DNA of 64,000 bases, taken from Neisseria bacilliformis (GTDB lineage: Bacteria; Pseudomonadota; Gammaproteobacteria; Burkholderiales; Neisseriaceae). A program made the position numbers and the translations under genes. Shown piece after piece: positions 9,070-19,585 of this stretch (position 1 is its first letter; every line of letters begins with the position of its first letter). The notes beneath the pieces were generated by a model. The model was not told where the DNA came from and did not search any database. It was given only the letters and a program-made list of their open reading frames with translations. The stretch is from positions 868,001-932,000 of the forward strand of contig NZ_CP059571.1 of assembly GCF_014055025.1 (NCBI RefSeq), given 5' to 3'.

Positions 9070-9231
9070 GGCGTGTTGACAATCAGCCTTGCGGCGGTGT
9101 TTTTGGCAAAAAACCCCCGCCTGCCGCGTCAAAAATGCCCGCAGGTGTCCAACCTTGCTGCGCTTTTTTCCTTGCATTCGGGCATTTTTTACTCAAAAAA
9201 CCGCTCGCAAGCCGAATGTCAACACACCCTA
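9067..9231. mobile_element. 165-bp MITE (family B, copy 1), IS5-type ends
   Basis: Terminal inverted repeats: GGGCGTGTTGACAATCAGC at the left and the inverse of GCCGAATGTCAACACACCC at the right, flanked by CTAG-like bases. No coding capacity. About 90% identical by eye to the copy at 32029-32194. The right end matches the end of the transposase remnant at 22138-22156, so it is probably mobilised by that IS5-family element. The left end overlaps the stop of the upstream gene. Confidence 0.8.
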
Positions 9232-9273
9232 GGCAGGGCAGGGTGCGGAAAAACCGTAACGCCGTCATACAGC

Positions 9274-9316
9274 AAGGCCGTCTGAAAACCTGTAAAACGG
9301 GTTTTCAGACGGCCTT
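9274..9316. terminator. Inverted DUS hairpin
   Basis: AAGGCCGTCTGAAAACC and its inverse. It lies 24 bases before the first possible codon of the prophage polyvalent gene and marks the left edge of the surviving phage DNA. Confidence 0.8.
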
Positions 9317-12300
9317 TTGTCAAACAGCGCGCCCCCGATTTGCAGGCCGATTTTGTCAACGAAAGCTACGGCGAAGAAAACAACAAACTGTTTTTTGACG
9401 CTCAAACCCTGATGCAGTCGGGGCTGGCCGAAACGGTCGCCCGGGCGATGCCGCACCTTGCGCCGCAAATCGAGGAGGCGGCGGCCGCGGGCGGGATGGT
9501 GGAGATGACGCGCGGCGACTTCCACGCCTTCCTGCCGCAGGAGGCGCAGCACCATCTGGCCAACATCGCGCGCATGTCGCCGGATGCCTTCTCGGCGGCG
9601 GAGGCGGCGGCGTGGGAAGAGACGGAAGCGGCGGCAGAGTTTGAGGAAACGGCCAAACGCGCCCACGCGGACGCGGAAGCGCGTCTGGCGCGGCAGCAGG
9701 AGTTCGACGGCCTCAAAGCGCGGTTCAAACAGGAACTGGCTGCCACGGGCAGGATGAACGCGCAGAACGCCGATGACGCGGCTTCCGTGTGGGCATCGCA
9801 CATCCAAAGCTACGCAGGCCGTCTGAATATGACCCCCGACGAGTTTATGGGGCGGTATGGGCGGCTGAATGTGGTGGGCGAGAGTTTGACGCAGGACGGG
9901 GTGTTTTCGCAGGCGTTGGCTTCCGCGCCGCCCAAAGGCTGGGTGCATGTTGCGGACGGAGCGGAAGCGGCTGCGTTATGGAACGGCACAAGCGACGCGC
10001 AGGCGGTATTTTGGGATATGCCGCAAGGAAAGCTGGCGCATGATGTGCCTGCGCTGGCCGGGTATTCTTCGGTGTCTGTGGATAAAAACGCCGTTAACCA
10101 TATCCGCAAGAATCATGGCGATGCGAAATCGGAACAGTCGCGCGGGCAGATTGCCATTTCAGACGGCGATATTGCGCGTATTCCTGAAGTTGTCGGCAAT
10201 TATGACGATATTCGTGTGGCAGATATTGACGGCACGCACAATAAGCGTGTGATTTTTGCCAAGCGGTTTGATGACGGGTTGGTGGTTTATGTCGCAGAAA
10301 GCAGCGTGAGAAAGAAAGATTTGAAAGCTGTGAGTATGTGGAAGTATCCCCAATCGGCCAATGCCCAAGACGTATTGAATCACGCCATGTCCCTGTACCC
10401 TAACGCCCAAAACGGAAGGGGGCGTATTCCACATGACGGCAATGATACTACCGTCGCCCCCCTCTTTCAAGACATGACCGCCGAGCAGGCGCAGTTTGAG
10501 GAAACGGAAGCGGCATACGGCGGGCGCGAAGCCTATGAGGCGGCCAAGGCCGAAGGCAGAACCGAGCTGGACTACCGCCAGTGGGTACAGGTGCGCACGC
10601 CTGCATTCAAAGAATGGTTCGGCGATTGGGAAAACGACGCGGCCAACGCTTCAAAAGTCGTCAATCCGAAAACGGGCGAGCCGCTGGTGGTGTATCACGA
10701 GACGGACAATCAGTTTACTGTGTTCGATACCGGAAGGGGCGGGCATCAGAAAAACGATTTTGAAACGCCGACGGGGATTTTCACCAAATCGAGCGGGGAG
10801 AAAATCGGTCTGGGCAATATTCAGATGCCGCTGTTTGCCAATATCAGAAACCCTCTGGCATTTGGTGACAGGGTGGAAATCCTTGCGTTTTTGCAGCGGA
10901 ATGTTCCGGGGTTTTCGCAACTGCATGATGAGTTTGCCGATGTTGATGTGTCGTTTGCCGACAAGTTGGCGGAGGCCGAGAGCAGGGATGACGCGCTTTT
11001 GGACGCGTTGTTGGCGGGCGTGGAGGATACCGGCCTGCGCGGGGAGATATTGGATGACTTTGACAGCCGTTCGGAAGCATCAAAGCTGCTAAACGAATGG
11101 GACGGCTATTCCGATAATCTGGCACAACAGATGAGGCGGCTGTTTGACGACTATGTGCGGCAAAACGGCTATGACGGTATGTTCGTAGAACGCGACAAGG
11201 GCAGTTTTGGGCGGGAGACGGATGCCCTGATTGCGCTAATGCCCAACCAAATCAAATCCGCCACGGCCAACAGCGGGGCTTTCTCGGCTGGCAAGGACAG
11301 TATTCTGTATCAAAGCGTTTACGAAGACGCTTTGGACAAAATGGAACGTGCGTTTCAGAAGATGGGCATTCAGACGACCCGCGACGGTTCGCACAAATCG
11401 CAGTCGCAATATCTCTATGCCTATGTTGACGATATGGATTCGGATGAGCCGCGCTATGTGAAATTCCGCGCATCCGACCATGAACTGCCCGCCTATTACA
11501 AAGACGGGTCGGCAGAGGTCAATTACGACATTAAAGCGGGTAATAAATCCGATCATTCGAGCGGCGACGATTGGGCGGAAGCGGTGAAATGGTTTGCCGA
11601 CACTTACGGCTTCGATGTGCCGCCGTCTGTGAAAGCGGCGTTTACAAAACGCGCAAACAGCCGTTCGATTGATACGCAAACCAAGAACCGCGTTGCCTAT
11701 ACAAAAGAAAAGCTGGCAGAACTGGATAAGATAGAGAAAGACGACAGCATTACTTACGAGCGTTCGCCAAACGGCAAACAGGCCATATTCCGCGACAAAA
11801 AAGGCAAGCAGGTCAGCCCGTTGAATTTAAGGCTTCCAACAGGAAAGCAAAAGCCGACCAAGCAGGAACAGATTGACGCATTGCGTGAAGTACGGTTGTC
11901 GGAACTGGCCGAGTTGGAACAGTCCCTACTCCACCAAGACGCACGCGGCATGTTCGACCGCATGGCCGACACGATTGCGCTGCTGAAAAACGCCGACGCT
12001 TCCACCTTTATCCATGAGTTCGGTCATTTCGAGCTGGAAACCATGAGCCGTATCGAGCGGGATTTGCGCGGTATGCCGGCGTCGGAACTTTCCGAGGGCG
12101 AGCGGCAGATTCTGGCCGACTTTCAGACGACCCTTGACTGGTTCGGCGTGAAAGACGGCGACGCATGGGCGGCGATGACTTTGGACGGGCAGCGCGAACA
12201 TCATGAGAAATTCGCACGCGGCATGGAAGCCTATCTGTTTGAAGGCAAAGCCCCGAGCGAAGCCCTGCGCGGCGTGTTCAGCCGTGTGGCGCGTCTGCTG

Positions 12301-15300
12301 AAACGCATTTACCGGACACTGGCCGGGCTGAACGTGGAACTTTCCGACGACATCCGCGAAGTGTTCGGCCGCCTGTTGGCTTCGGACGAGCAAATCGCCG
12401 AGGCCGGGTATGTGAACGGGATGAAGCTGCTGCTGGACGGGGACGCGGAACTGCGGGCAATGGACGAAGCCGCGCGGCGCGAAGCGGAGGACGAGCTGGG
12501 CAGACGCGCCCTGCGCGATATGGCCTTTGCCCGCAACGCCCGCAACCGTGAAATCCGCCGTCTGAAAAAGGAATACAAGGCCGACTTTGCGCGGGCGGAG
12601 ATGGCGGCACGCGGCAGCATCATGAAGCAGCCCGTCTACCGCGCATGGCAGTTGTTCACGGCCAAGATGACGGATGAGGACAGAATCGACGGCAACAGCA
12701 AGGCGGAACGCGAGTTCGGACGCAAGGCCAAAGTGTTGCAGGGGAAACCTGTTTACACGATTGAGAAGCGCACCGCGCCGACCGATAACAAGGAACTGCG
12801 CGATTGGGCGGCTGATTTGTTTGAGAAAGCGGGCGGCAAGGCGGTAAACCCCGAAATCGGGGAAGTGGCTTTGACGCGCAAGTCGGTTAAAGATTCTATG
12901 GCGCACGGCATGAATCCGTTTAAGGCCGCCGCATTTGAGGCCGTGCCGTTTGTAATTGAAAACGGGGTAGTGGTAGCGAAAGCCGATCATGACCGACTGA
13001 CAAGTTTCTTCGTCAGCGCACCTGTGCGGATTATGGGCGAGGAGGACATTGTTACCGTTTTGGTACACAAGGACATGAATACGCAGAAAATGTATCTGCA
13101 CAGTGTGATTGCAAAAGAAAACCTCCTGAAAACAGCCCCTTTAATCGAATCCACCGCTGATACTCCGGTATCCGAGCCGCGTGGAGGGCTGTATTCAGGA
13201 GGGCTTCCGAATCAGGCTCTTACCGGATTGGACGGTGATTCCGCCGCCGATACCGGAGTATCCGAGCCGCGCGGGAAACCCAATGCGGAAGTTCTGCCGA
13301 CAGGCAAGTTGCAGTCGGAAGATGTAGCCAGTGTACTCTCCAAACTGCTGGCTTACAAGCCGAAAACCGACCGCACCGCGCTTGACCCCTCGTCCGACAC
13401 CCTGATGACCGCCATCGCCAAACTGGGCGGGCTGAACAAAGACGAAGTAGTGCGCGAGTGGGGTCTCGACCCGAAAGACAAAATCCCCACGCCGGTATTC
13501 GGCATGCCCGTGCTGCGGCGCACCAAAGGCCGCAGCATCGATGCGATGGTGGAAGTGCTGGCCGAAGCGGGCTATCTGCCGGTGGACAGCCACGGCAAGG
13601 CCGATGTGCGCGATTTGGAAGAGCGTTTTTCAGACGGCCTCAAAGGGCAGGATTGGTACAGCCGCCATTATGTGCCGCGCGAAGAGAAGAAGGCAGGCGA
13701 AGCGGTCGCCAATCCCTACGCCCTGAACGCCGTGCGCCTGGACGAAGCGAGCCTTGACGGCCTGAGTGCCGACTGGGCGCAGGTGCTGCAAGAACGCGGC
13801 ATGACCGCGAAAAAGGGCGGCATGCACCCCGACATCGCGGCGGGGCTGATTTTGGACGAGAACGGCGAGCCGGTGTTTTCAGACGGCCTCGATTTGGTGC
13901 AGGCACTGGTTGAGGCACTGCCGCCGCAGGAAGCCATCGAAGACACCGCCCGCCTGAACCTCTTGGCGGAAAAAGGCGAAGTGCCGACGCAGGCCGATTT
14001 TGAAGAAGCGGCCGATTTGGCAGTGCACAACGAGATGAGGGCGCGCCTGATTGCGGGCGAACTCAACCGCCTGAAAGCGTCGCTGGGGTCGGTATCGCTG
14101 CTGAAACAGGCCGCGCGTGTGGCGGCGAAAGAACGCGTGGAACAGATGAAAACCCGCGACCTGCGCCCAAGCGTGTTTACCCGTGCCGAAGCGGCGGCGG
14201 CGAAGTCGTCGGAAAAAGCCTTCAAGGCGGGCGACACCGAAGCGGCGGCAGCACACAAGCGCAATCAGTTGATCCAAAACGCGCTGGCAAGGGAAACCCT
14301 CAAAGCGCGGGAGGAGATGGAGAAGACGCGCCGCTACTTGGCGAAGTTCGACCGCGTGGCAAAAGGCGTGGACATCGAATACCGCGAACAAATCGAAGCA
14401 CTGCTGGAAGACGTGGAACTGCGCCAAATCAGCCTGAAAGAAACCGACCGGCGCAAATCGGCGTATCAGTTCGTGCGCGAGATGGAAGAGGCGGGCATAC
14501 AGCACAGCATCGACCCGGAATATGTGGACACCATCAGCCGTAAAAGCTGGCGTGATATGACGGTGGAGGAAATGCGCGGCTTGGCCGACACGGTGCGCCA
14601 ACTCGAACATTTAGGCCGTCTGAAAAACCGGCTGCTTTCGGGGCAGGAAAAACGCAGCTATGAGGCGGTGCGCGACCTGCTGGATGCTACGCTGGACGCT
14701 TCGGCCAAGGCGCAGCATCGCAAGGCGCAGGAGCGGCGCGAGGCGGCCACCGGTTTGCAGAAGGCCGGGGCACTGTTGCGCGGCGGCTACTGGGCGCATC
14801 TGAAAACCGCCACCATCGTGCGCATGTTCGACAACGGCCAAGACGGCGGCGCGTTCTTCACCCACTTCCTGCTGCCGCTGAAACAGGCGGCGGACAAGGA
14901 GGCCGCCATGCAGGCCGAAGTGTCGGAGAAGCTGTACGAAGTGCTGAAACCGCTGGCGAAACACACAGGCCGTCTGAAAAACCGCATCGGCGGCAAAACC
15001 CATTATCAGGGCTTGGGCGAACTCACCCGCGAGCAGCTTTTCGCCGTGGCGCTGAACATGGGCAACGCGGGCAATATTCAACGCCTGCTGGACGGCGAAG
15101 GCTGGCGCATGGAAGACGTGCAGCGCGCCCTGTCGTCCGCCCTCACGGCACAGGAATGGCAGGTGGTGCAGGGCGTGTGGGATTTGCTGGAAAGCTACCG
15201 CCCGCAGATTGCCGCACTGGAACGGCGCATGACGGGGGTGGAACCCGAGTGGGTGGCGGCGCGGCCGTTCAAAATCATGTCCGCCGACGGCGTGGAAGTG

Positions 15301-16695
15301 GAGCTGCGCGGCGGCTACTACCCGGCCAAATACGACCGCGAAGGCAGCGGCGCGGCGGAGAAAAACGAAGCGACCACCGACGCCAAAGCGCAAACCGCAG
15401 CGGCAGGGCTGGCGGCGGCCACACGGCGCACGTTTACCAAGCAGCGCGCGAACGAAGTGAAAGGCCGCCCCCTGCGTTTGAGCCTCAACGTGGCCTACGA
15501 CGCGTTCAACGAAATCATCCACGACCTCACCCACCGAGAGGCAATCGCCGACGCCAACCGCCTGTTGAACTCGCACACGCTGGACACCAAAATCCGCCAA
15601 TACTACGGCGCAGACGCCAAACGCCAGCTTTCCCGCGCCATTGCCGACATCGCGCAGGGCAACAGCGGCGCGGCGCAGGCACTGGACGGCTGGGCGGGCA
15701 GGCTGCGGCAGAACGTGAGCGTGGCCGGTTTGGGCTTCAATATCGTCTCGGCGGCCCTGCAGCTTACCGGCTGGATACCCGCCGTCACCCGCGTCGGCTT
15801 TGCCAACACGGCCAAAGCCCTGACGACCTATGCCGCCCACCCGATAGCCGCCACCCGCGCCGCGAACGAAATGTCGGTGATGATGGCCAACCGCAGCCGC
15901 ACGCGGTTCAGGGAGTTGAACGATGTGGCCAACTCGGTCAACGGCCAAAACGGGGTGAAGGCGTTTGTCCGCCGCTACGCCTACTGGCTGATGATGCGCA
16001 TGCAGCAGGTAACCGACACCATCGTTTGGCACGGCGCGATGATGAAGGCGATGGATGCCGGACGCAGCGAGGCCGAAGCCGTGCAGCTTGCCGACCAAAC
16101 CGTACTGGACACCCAGGGCGGCGGGCAGACGAAGGACTTGTCGGCGGTGGAACGCGGCGGCAATCTGCAAAAGCTGTTTACCGTGTTCTACGCCTACATG
16201 AACACCGCGCTGAACATGGGCGCGGCGAGCATCGCCACGCAGCGCGGCAAGGGCAGACTGGCGGCGGAACTGATGCTGATTTGGGTGATTCCCACCGCGC
16301 TGAACGCCGTGATGAAAAGCCTGCTTACCCCGGGCGACGATGACGACGATTTGGCGAAAAAGCTGGCCAAGGAACAAATCAGCTTCACGCTGGGGATGTT
16401 CGTCGGCGGGCGCGAACTGGTGCAGCTTGGCGACATTGCTACGGGCGGGAAGTTCTACGGCTACAACGGCCCCGCAGGTTTGCGCCCGATTGCCGACACC
16501 TACAAATTCGCCCAACAGGCGCAACAGGGCGGGTTTGACAAGGGGCTGGCCACGGCGACAATCAACATCCTCGGCAGCGGCTTCGGCCTGCCCTCGGCGC
16601 AAATCAGCCGCACCCTCAAAGGGGCGCAGGCTCTGGACGAGGGCAAAACCGACAATCCGGCGGCCTTGCTGTTCGGGTATGACGGCAAGAAATAG
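9286..16695 (+). pseudogene. Phage polyvalent protein gene, probably lacking its 5' end
   Basis: Open frame of over 2450 codons; residue numbers below count from TTG at 9340. Segments by eye: a barnase/EndoU/ColicinE5-D/RelE-like nuclease region (about 215-345; NHIRKNHGD near 251 and VVYVAESSVRKKDLK); an ART-PolyVal-like ADP-ribosyltransferase (about 419-650; TPAFKEWFGDWEN, VYHET near 450, YDGMFVER near 612); a zincin motif HEFGH at 892-896; a segment like large polyvalent domain 3 (about 1134-1290); long coiled coils; and a carboxyl region with hydrophobic stretches. Such proteins are thought to enter the cell with phage DNA. No ATG/GTG with ribosome site exists between the stop at 9283 and residue 1, so the beginning seems lost. 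Five full DUS lie inside. Confidence 0.8.
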
Positions 16696-16718
16696 GCCGT
16701 CTGAAAAATCCGCAAAGA

Positions 16719-16744
16719 AAAAGCCCGCATCGCTGCGGGCTTTT
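16719..16744. terminator. Bidirectional intrinsic terminator
   Basis: AAAAGCCCGCA, a four-base loop, TGCGGGCTTTT. It separates the convergent polyvalent and tailspike genes; phage-type rather than DUS-based. Confidence 0.88.
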
Positions 16745-16745
16745 G

Positions 16746-18983
16746 CTATATCCACAACACCCAGTTGGGCGCGGCGGCCGTGCCTTTGTTGAGATAGACG
16801 TTCAGGCTAGAGGTGTGCCACAGGCTGCCCTGCGGCAGGGCGAATGTGCCGGGCGCGCCGCCGCCGGAGCGGACGATGACGCGGCCGTCTTCGATTTCGG
16901 TGTCCTTGCCGGATACGGAGAAGGCGTTGGCCTTGTCCACCGATTTGTATTTGCCGCTCTGGCCGCCTGCCATATTGAGGACGGAATCTTTGCCGAAAGC
17001 ATCGAAGCGGATGCCCTCGTTGCTTGTTTGGATGAAGATGTTTTGCGCTTTGAGCAAGCCCGCGCCCTTCCAAATGATGCGCTTGGTCTGCGCCACGCCG
17101 TAGAGATTGTCGATGCTGACTTGGGCGCGGGGGGAATTGTTGCGGATCAGGACAAGGGTGTCGGCGCAGACGGCGGTGAAGCCGATGTTGCGCAGGGTAA
17201 CGATACCGGCGTTTTGTTCGATTTTGATGCCGCGGTCGGAATCGTTGGTGAGGTTGGCGATGTGGACGCCGTCCGCGCCGTACACAAGCACGGCCAAGCC
17301 CTCGCCGCCGTATTTGGCCGGGTCGACGGAGACGATGTGGATGGTGTCCGCGCTGTTGCCGACAATGCGGTCGTCGGCCTTCCCTTCCCTGCCGACGGAA
17401 AACATGATGCCGACGCCGACGTCTTCGACAACACAGTCGCGGGCGACGGAGGCGCGGGCGGAGACGGTGTCGGTGTGGCCTTTGATTTGGATGCCGCAGG
17501 TCATGCCCCGCGCATAGCTGTTGCTGACGGTGCAGCCGCTGCATCCTTCGTCGATTTCAAAACCCTGCTGCGTGCCTTTGGCGGGCAGCGGATGGGTGGT
17601 GCTGTCGTAGATGGCGGTGCAGTTGTTGAAGACGACGCCGTCGCTGTCGTGGCAGGTGAAGCAGTCGTCGCGGTAGGGGTTTTTGGCGACGCAGTTTTCG
17701 ATGACGACGTTTTTGCTGCGGGTGAGCGGGGTGTAGCTGGCACTGTATTGGTCGGCGGAAACATCGAAGCAGTGCAGCGGCGCGTTTTCGGCGCGGACGT
17801 TTTCCACGCGGCAGTGTTCCACGGCGGAGAGTTTGACCCCGCAGGCCTGGTTGTTGACGGCATCGCCGATTTGGTAGCGGCCTTCCCATGCGCAGTCGAT
17901 GCGCAAATCGCAGAGGGTGATGTGGCGGTCGTAGCCGCTGCGCACCTCGTAATTGTTGGATGCGTTGGTGAAAACGTTGGCGATGGCCGGTAGCGACGGG
18001 TGGGCTTTGATGATGGTTTTGTCCATGCCCGCGCCCTTGAAGGTGGCGTGCGAGGGCAGTTTGAGTTCTTCTTCGGTGAGGTACTCGCCCGCTGCGGCGG
18101 CGAGGGTGCAGCGGCCTGCACAGGCGGCGATGGCGGCGTTGACCGCCGCGCCGACGGGTTCGCCGGTGTCGGGCAGAATGCCGAAGTCGGCAAGGGTGGC
18201 GGTGTCGCCGGACAACTGCCGTTTCCAGCGCGTGCCGTCGGCGGCGGCGATGGTGAGGCCGCCGTCGTCGGGCGTCGTCCGGTCGTTCGGGTCGGCGGTG
18301 AAAACACCGCCGCCCGCCGTGCCGTGCTCATAATAGGCGGCGACAAGGACGGGACGGCCGCCGTTGGCGTGGCGGCGCAGCCCGGCGATGGAAGGAACGG
18401 TGTGCGGCAGTTGGCCGGACAACTCGAAGGCGGCGTTGCCGATAAGGTTTTCGGCACGGCGGACGGCGGCCTGCGCGGCCTGCGCCGAGGCGGCGGCCTG
18501 TTCGGGGTAGTTGTTGTTTTCCAAGCCGCTGCCGTCGGCGTTCCAGCCTATACCCTTGCCCGGACTGGGCGCGGGCAGCGTGAGGTTCACGCTGCTGATG
18601 ACGGAAACTTTGAGGGCGCGGCCGACCTGTTCGCGGATTTGCTGGTCTTGGATGACCAGCTTGTCCAGCGCGTCGTTGAGATTGGCGGGGTAGAAGCCGC
18701 CGTGGTTGGTGAAGACGGCCGGTTGCAGATAGGGCTGGTTGCTGACAATGACGAGCCTGCGCCCTTGCGCCAGCGGCGCGGCCAAATCGATATGGCCGCC
18801 GTCGGTTTCGAGGGCAGCGGTGTAGTCGCGGCCTTCGGACAAAATGTGTTCGTTGCCGATGGCGTCGTCGGTGATGACCGCGATGTGTTCGGTTTTGAGA
18901 ATGCGGAAGTCGAAAGGGTAACGGGTAGTCTTGCCGTCGCCGGTGAAGATGCCGGTTTTGCGGTTTTCGCTGCTGATGGCCAT
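16746..18983 (-). CDS. Phage tailspike/tail fibre with beta-helix domain
   Basis: A 745-residue receptor-binding protein. Residues 1-150 resemble the T7-type fibre amino-terminal adaptor (TGDGKTTRYPFDFRILKTEHIAVI; NLNDALDKLVIQDQQIREQVGRAL). From about 240 the protein resembles a right-handed parallel beta-helix (pectate-lyase-like fold) with repeated short V-x-N/C-x turns (CRVENVRAENAPLHCF, VVIENCVAKN, VVFNNCTAIY). The final 60 residues form a small cap (GTFALPQGSLWHTSSLNVYL). The start at 18983 has AAGGAAA upstream. Orientation opposes the flanking phage genes. Likely binds or cleaves a surface polysaccharide; enzymatic activity is inferred only from fold. Confidence 0.85.
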   Translation of the reverse strand: MAISSENRKTGIFTGDGKTTRYPFDFRILKTEHIAVITDDAIGNEHILSEGRDYTAALETDGGHIDLAAPLAQGRRLVIVSNQPYLQPAVFTNHGGFYPANLNDALDKLVIQDQQIREQVGRALKVSVISSVNLTLPAPSPGKGIGWNADGSGLENNNYPEQAAASAQAAQAAVRRAENLIGNAAFELSGQLPHTVPSIAGLRRHANGGRPVLVAAYYEHGTAGGGVFTADPNDRTTPDDGGLTIAAADGTRWKRQLSGDTATLADFGILPDTGEPVGAAVNAAIAACAGRCTLAAAAGEYLTEEELKLPSHATFKGAGMDKTIIKAHPSLPAIANVFTNASNNYEVRSGYDRHITLCDLRIDCAWEGRYQIGDAVNNQACGVKLSAVEHCRVENVRAENAPLHCFDVSADQYSASYTPLTRSKNVVIENCVAKNPYRDDCFTCHDSDGVVFNNCTAIYDSTTHPLPAKGTQQGFEIDEGCSGCTVSNSYARGMTCGIQIKGHTDTVSARASVARDCVVEDVGVGIMFSVGREGKADDRIVGNSADTIHIVSVDPAKYGGEGLAVLVYGADGVHIANLTNDSDRGIKIEQNAGIVTLRNIGFTAVCADTLVLIRNNSPRAQVSIDNLYGVAQTKRIIWKGAGLLKAQNIFIQTSNEGIRFDAFGKDSVLNMAGGQSGKYKSVDKANAFSVSGKDTEIEDGRVIVRSGGGAPGTFALPQGSLWHTSSLNVYLNKGTAAAPNWVLWI

Positions 18984-19020
18984 GGCTGTTTCCTTGTTTG
19001 AAAAACGGCGATGGTAAGGG
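18903..19020. repeat. Direct repeat, copy 1 (tailspike 5' end and leader)
   Basis: About 115 bases covering the first 25 or so codons of the tailspike gene and its ribosome site, repeated with few changes at about 19301-19420. Confidence 0.85.
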
Positions 19021-19029
19021 CGGCGGCGG

Positions 19030-19208
19030 TTTATGACGGGTATGTGGTCAAATAGGGACATACCCATCAAATGTACTTGATTTATATGGATATAATTTTT
19101 AATCTGTTGCGTATGGCTTTTTTGGGTATTGATAAAACTTTATAAAAATCATATTGTTGAATTTATTTTGATGGGTATGTCCCTATTTGACCACATACCC
19201 GTCATAAA
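19030..19208. repeat. Perfect 42-bp inverted repeat around a 95-bp AT-rich core
   Basis: Left arm 19030-19071 and right arm 19167-19208 are exact inverses over 42 bases (beginning TTTATGACGGGTATGTGG). The core is very AT-rich and has no gene. It lies immediately upstream of the tailspike gene. Arms of this length suggest a mobile or site-specific recombination unit, or a very stable cruciform. Confidence 0.85.
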
Positions 19209-19377
19209 CGGCAGCTTGGTTTAGCATTGCCCGCATAGCGAAAGCCCGCAGAGGGTGCAAGCTCTGCGGGCTTTCTGTATTTAACCCTTCTCGTACGCGG
19301 AAGTCGAAAGGGTAACGGGTAGTCTTGCCGTCGCCGGTGAAGATGTCGGTTTTGCGGTTTTCGCTGCTGATGGCCAT
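19183..19377 (-). pseudogene. Duplicated 5' fragment of a tail fibre gene
   Basis: The first 25 or so codons (MAISSENRKTDIFTGDGKTT onward to RYPFDFRV) repeat the tailspike start with one substitution (D for G), including its AAGGAAA ribosome site. After that the frame runs into unrelated sequence, a terminator hairpin and the right arm of the 42-bp inverted repeat, stopping after 64 codons. This looks like the remains of an earlier or alternative fibre gene. Confidence 0.82.
19240..19275. terminator. Strong bidirectional hairpin terminator
   Basis: GAAAGCCCGCAGAG, an eight-base loop, CTCTGCGGGCTTTC. It resembles the hairpin at 16719, as if the end of a fibre gene had been brought next to its beginning by deletion. 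Confidence 0.8.
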
Positions 19378-19423
19378 GGCTGTTTCCTTGTTTGAAAAAC
19401 GGCGATGGTAAGGGCGGCGGGAA

Positions 19424-19522
19424 ATCATGACGGGCAACCCTTGATAAAAACTTTATTTCTTTTTAAATCAGTATTTTGTTAAATTTTCCTATTTTTTGTG
19501 CGCAGGGGTTGCCCGTTATGAA
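19424..19522. repeat. Second inverted repeat upstream of the fibre fragment
   Basis: ATCATGACGGGCAACCC at 19424-19440 and a near-exact inverse at 19506-19522 around an AT-rich core. It occupies the same place relative to the fibre fragment that the 42-bp repeat has relative to the intact tailspike, and both begin with an ATGACGGG word. Confidence 0.7.
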
Positions 19523-19585
19523 TTTCAGACGGCGTTAGGATTGCCCAAAACGTTGCCGCTATGCGGTTACTTATCGGAGGGGACG

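Noticed and set aside
9067-9231. Small RNA gene in the intergenic repeat
   Set aside because: A second near-identical copy with the same terminal repeats elsewhere fits a MITE better; no promoter is evident.
13140-13270. Short repeated TATCCGAGCCGCG words in the polyvalent gene, considered as a CRISPR-like or phase-variable tract
   Set aside because: Only two copies, in frame and unequal; a minor internal duplication.
16746-18983. Possible diversity-generating retroelement target in the tailspike
   Set aside because: No reverse transcriptase, template repeat or C-type lectin end is visible in the window.
16743-19001. Long plus-strand frames opposite the tailspike gene
   Set aside because: Low-complexity translation, no ribosome sites, and the minus strand encodes a clear tailspike.
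19030-19208. Invertible promoter switch for fibre expression
   Set aside because: The two fibre starts have the same orientation and no invertase gene is near, so inversion would not switch fibres; kept only as an inverted repeat.
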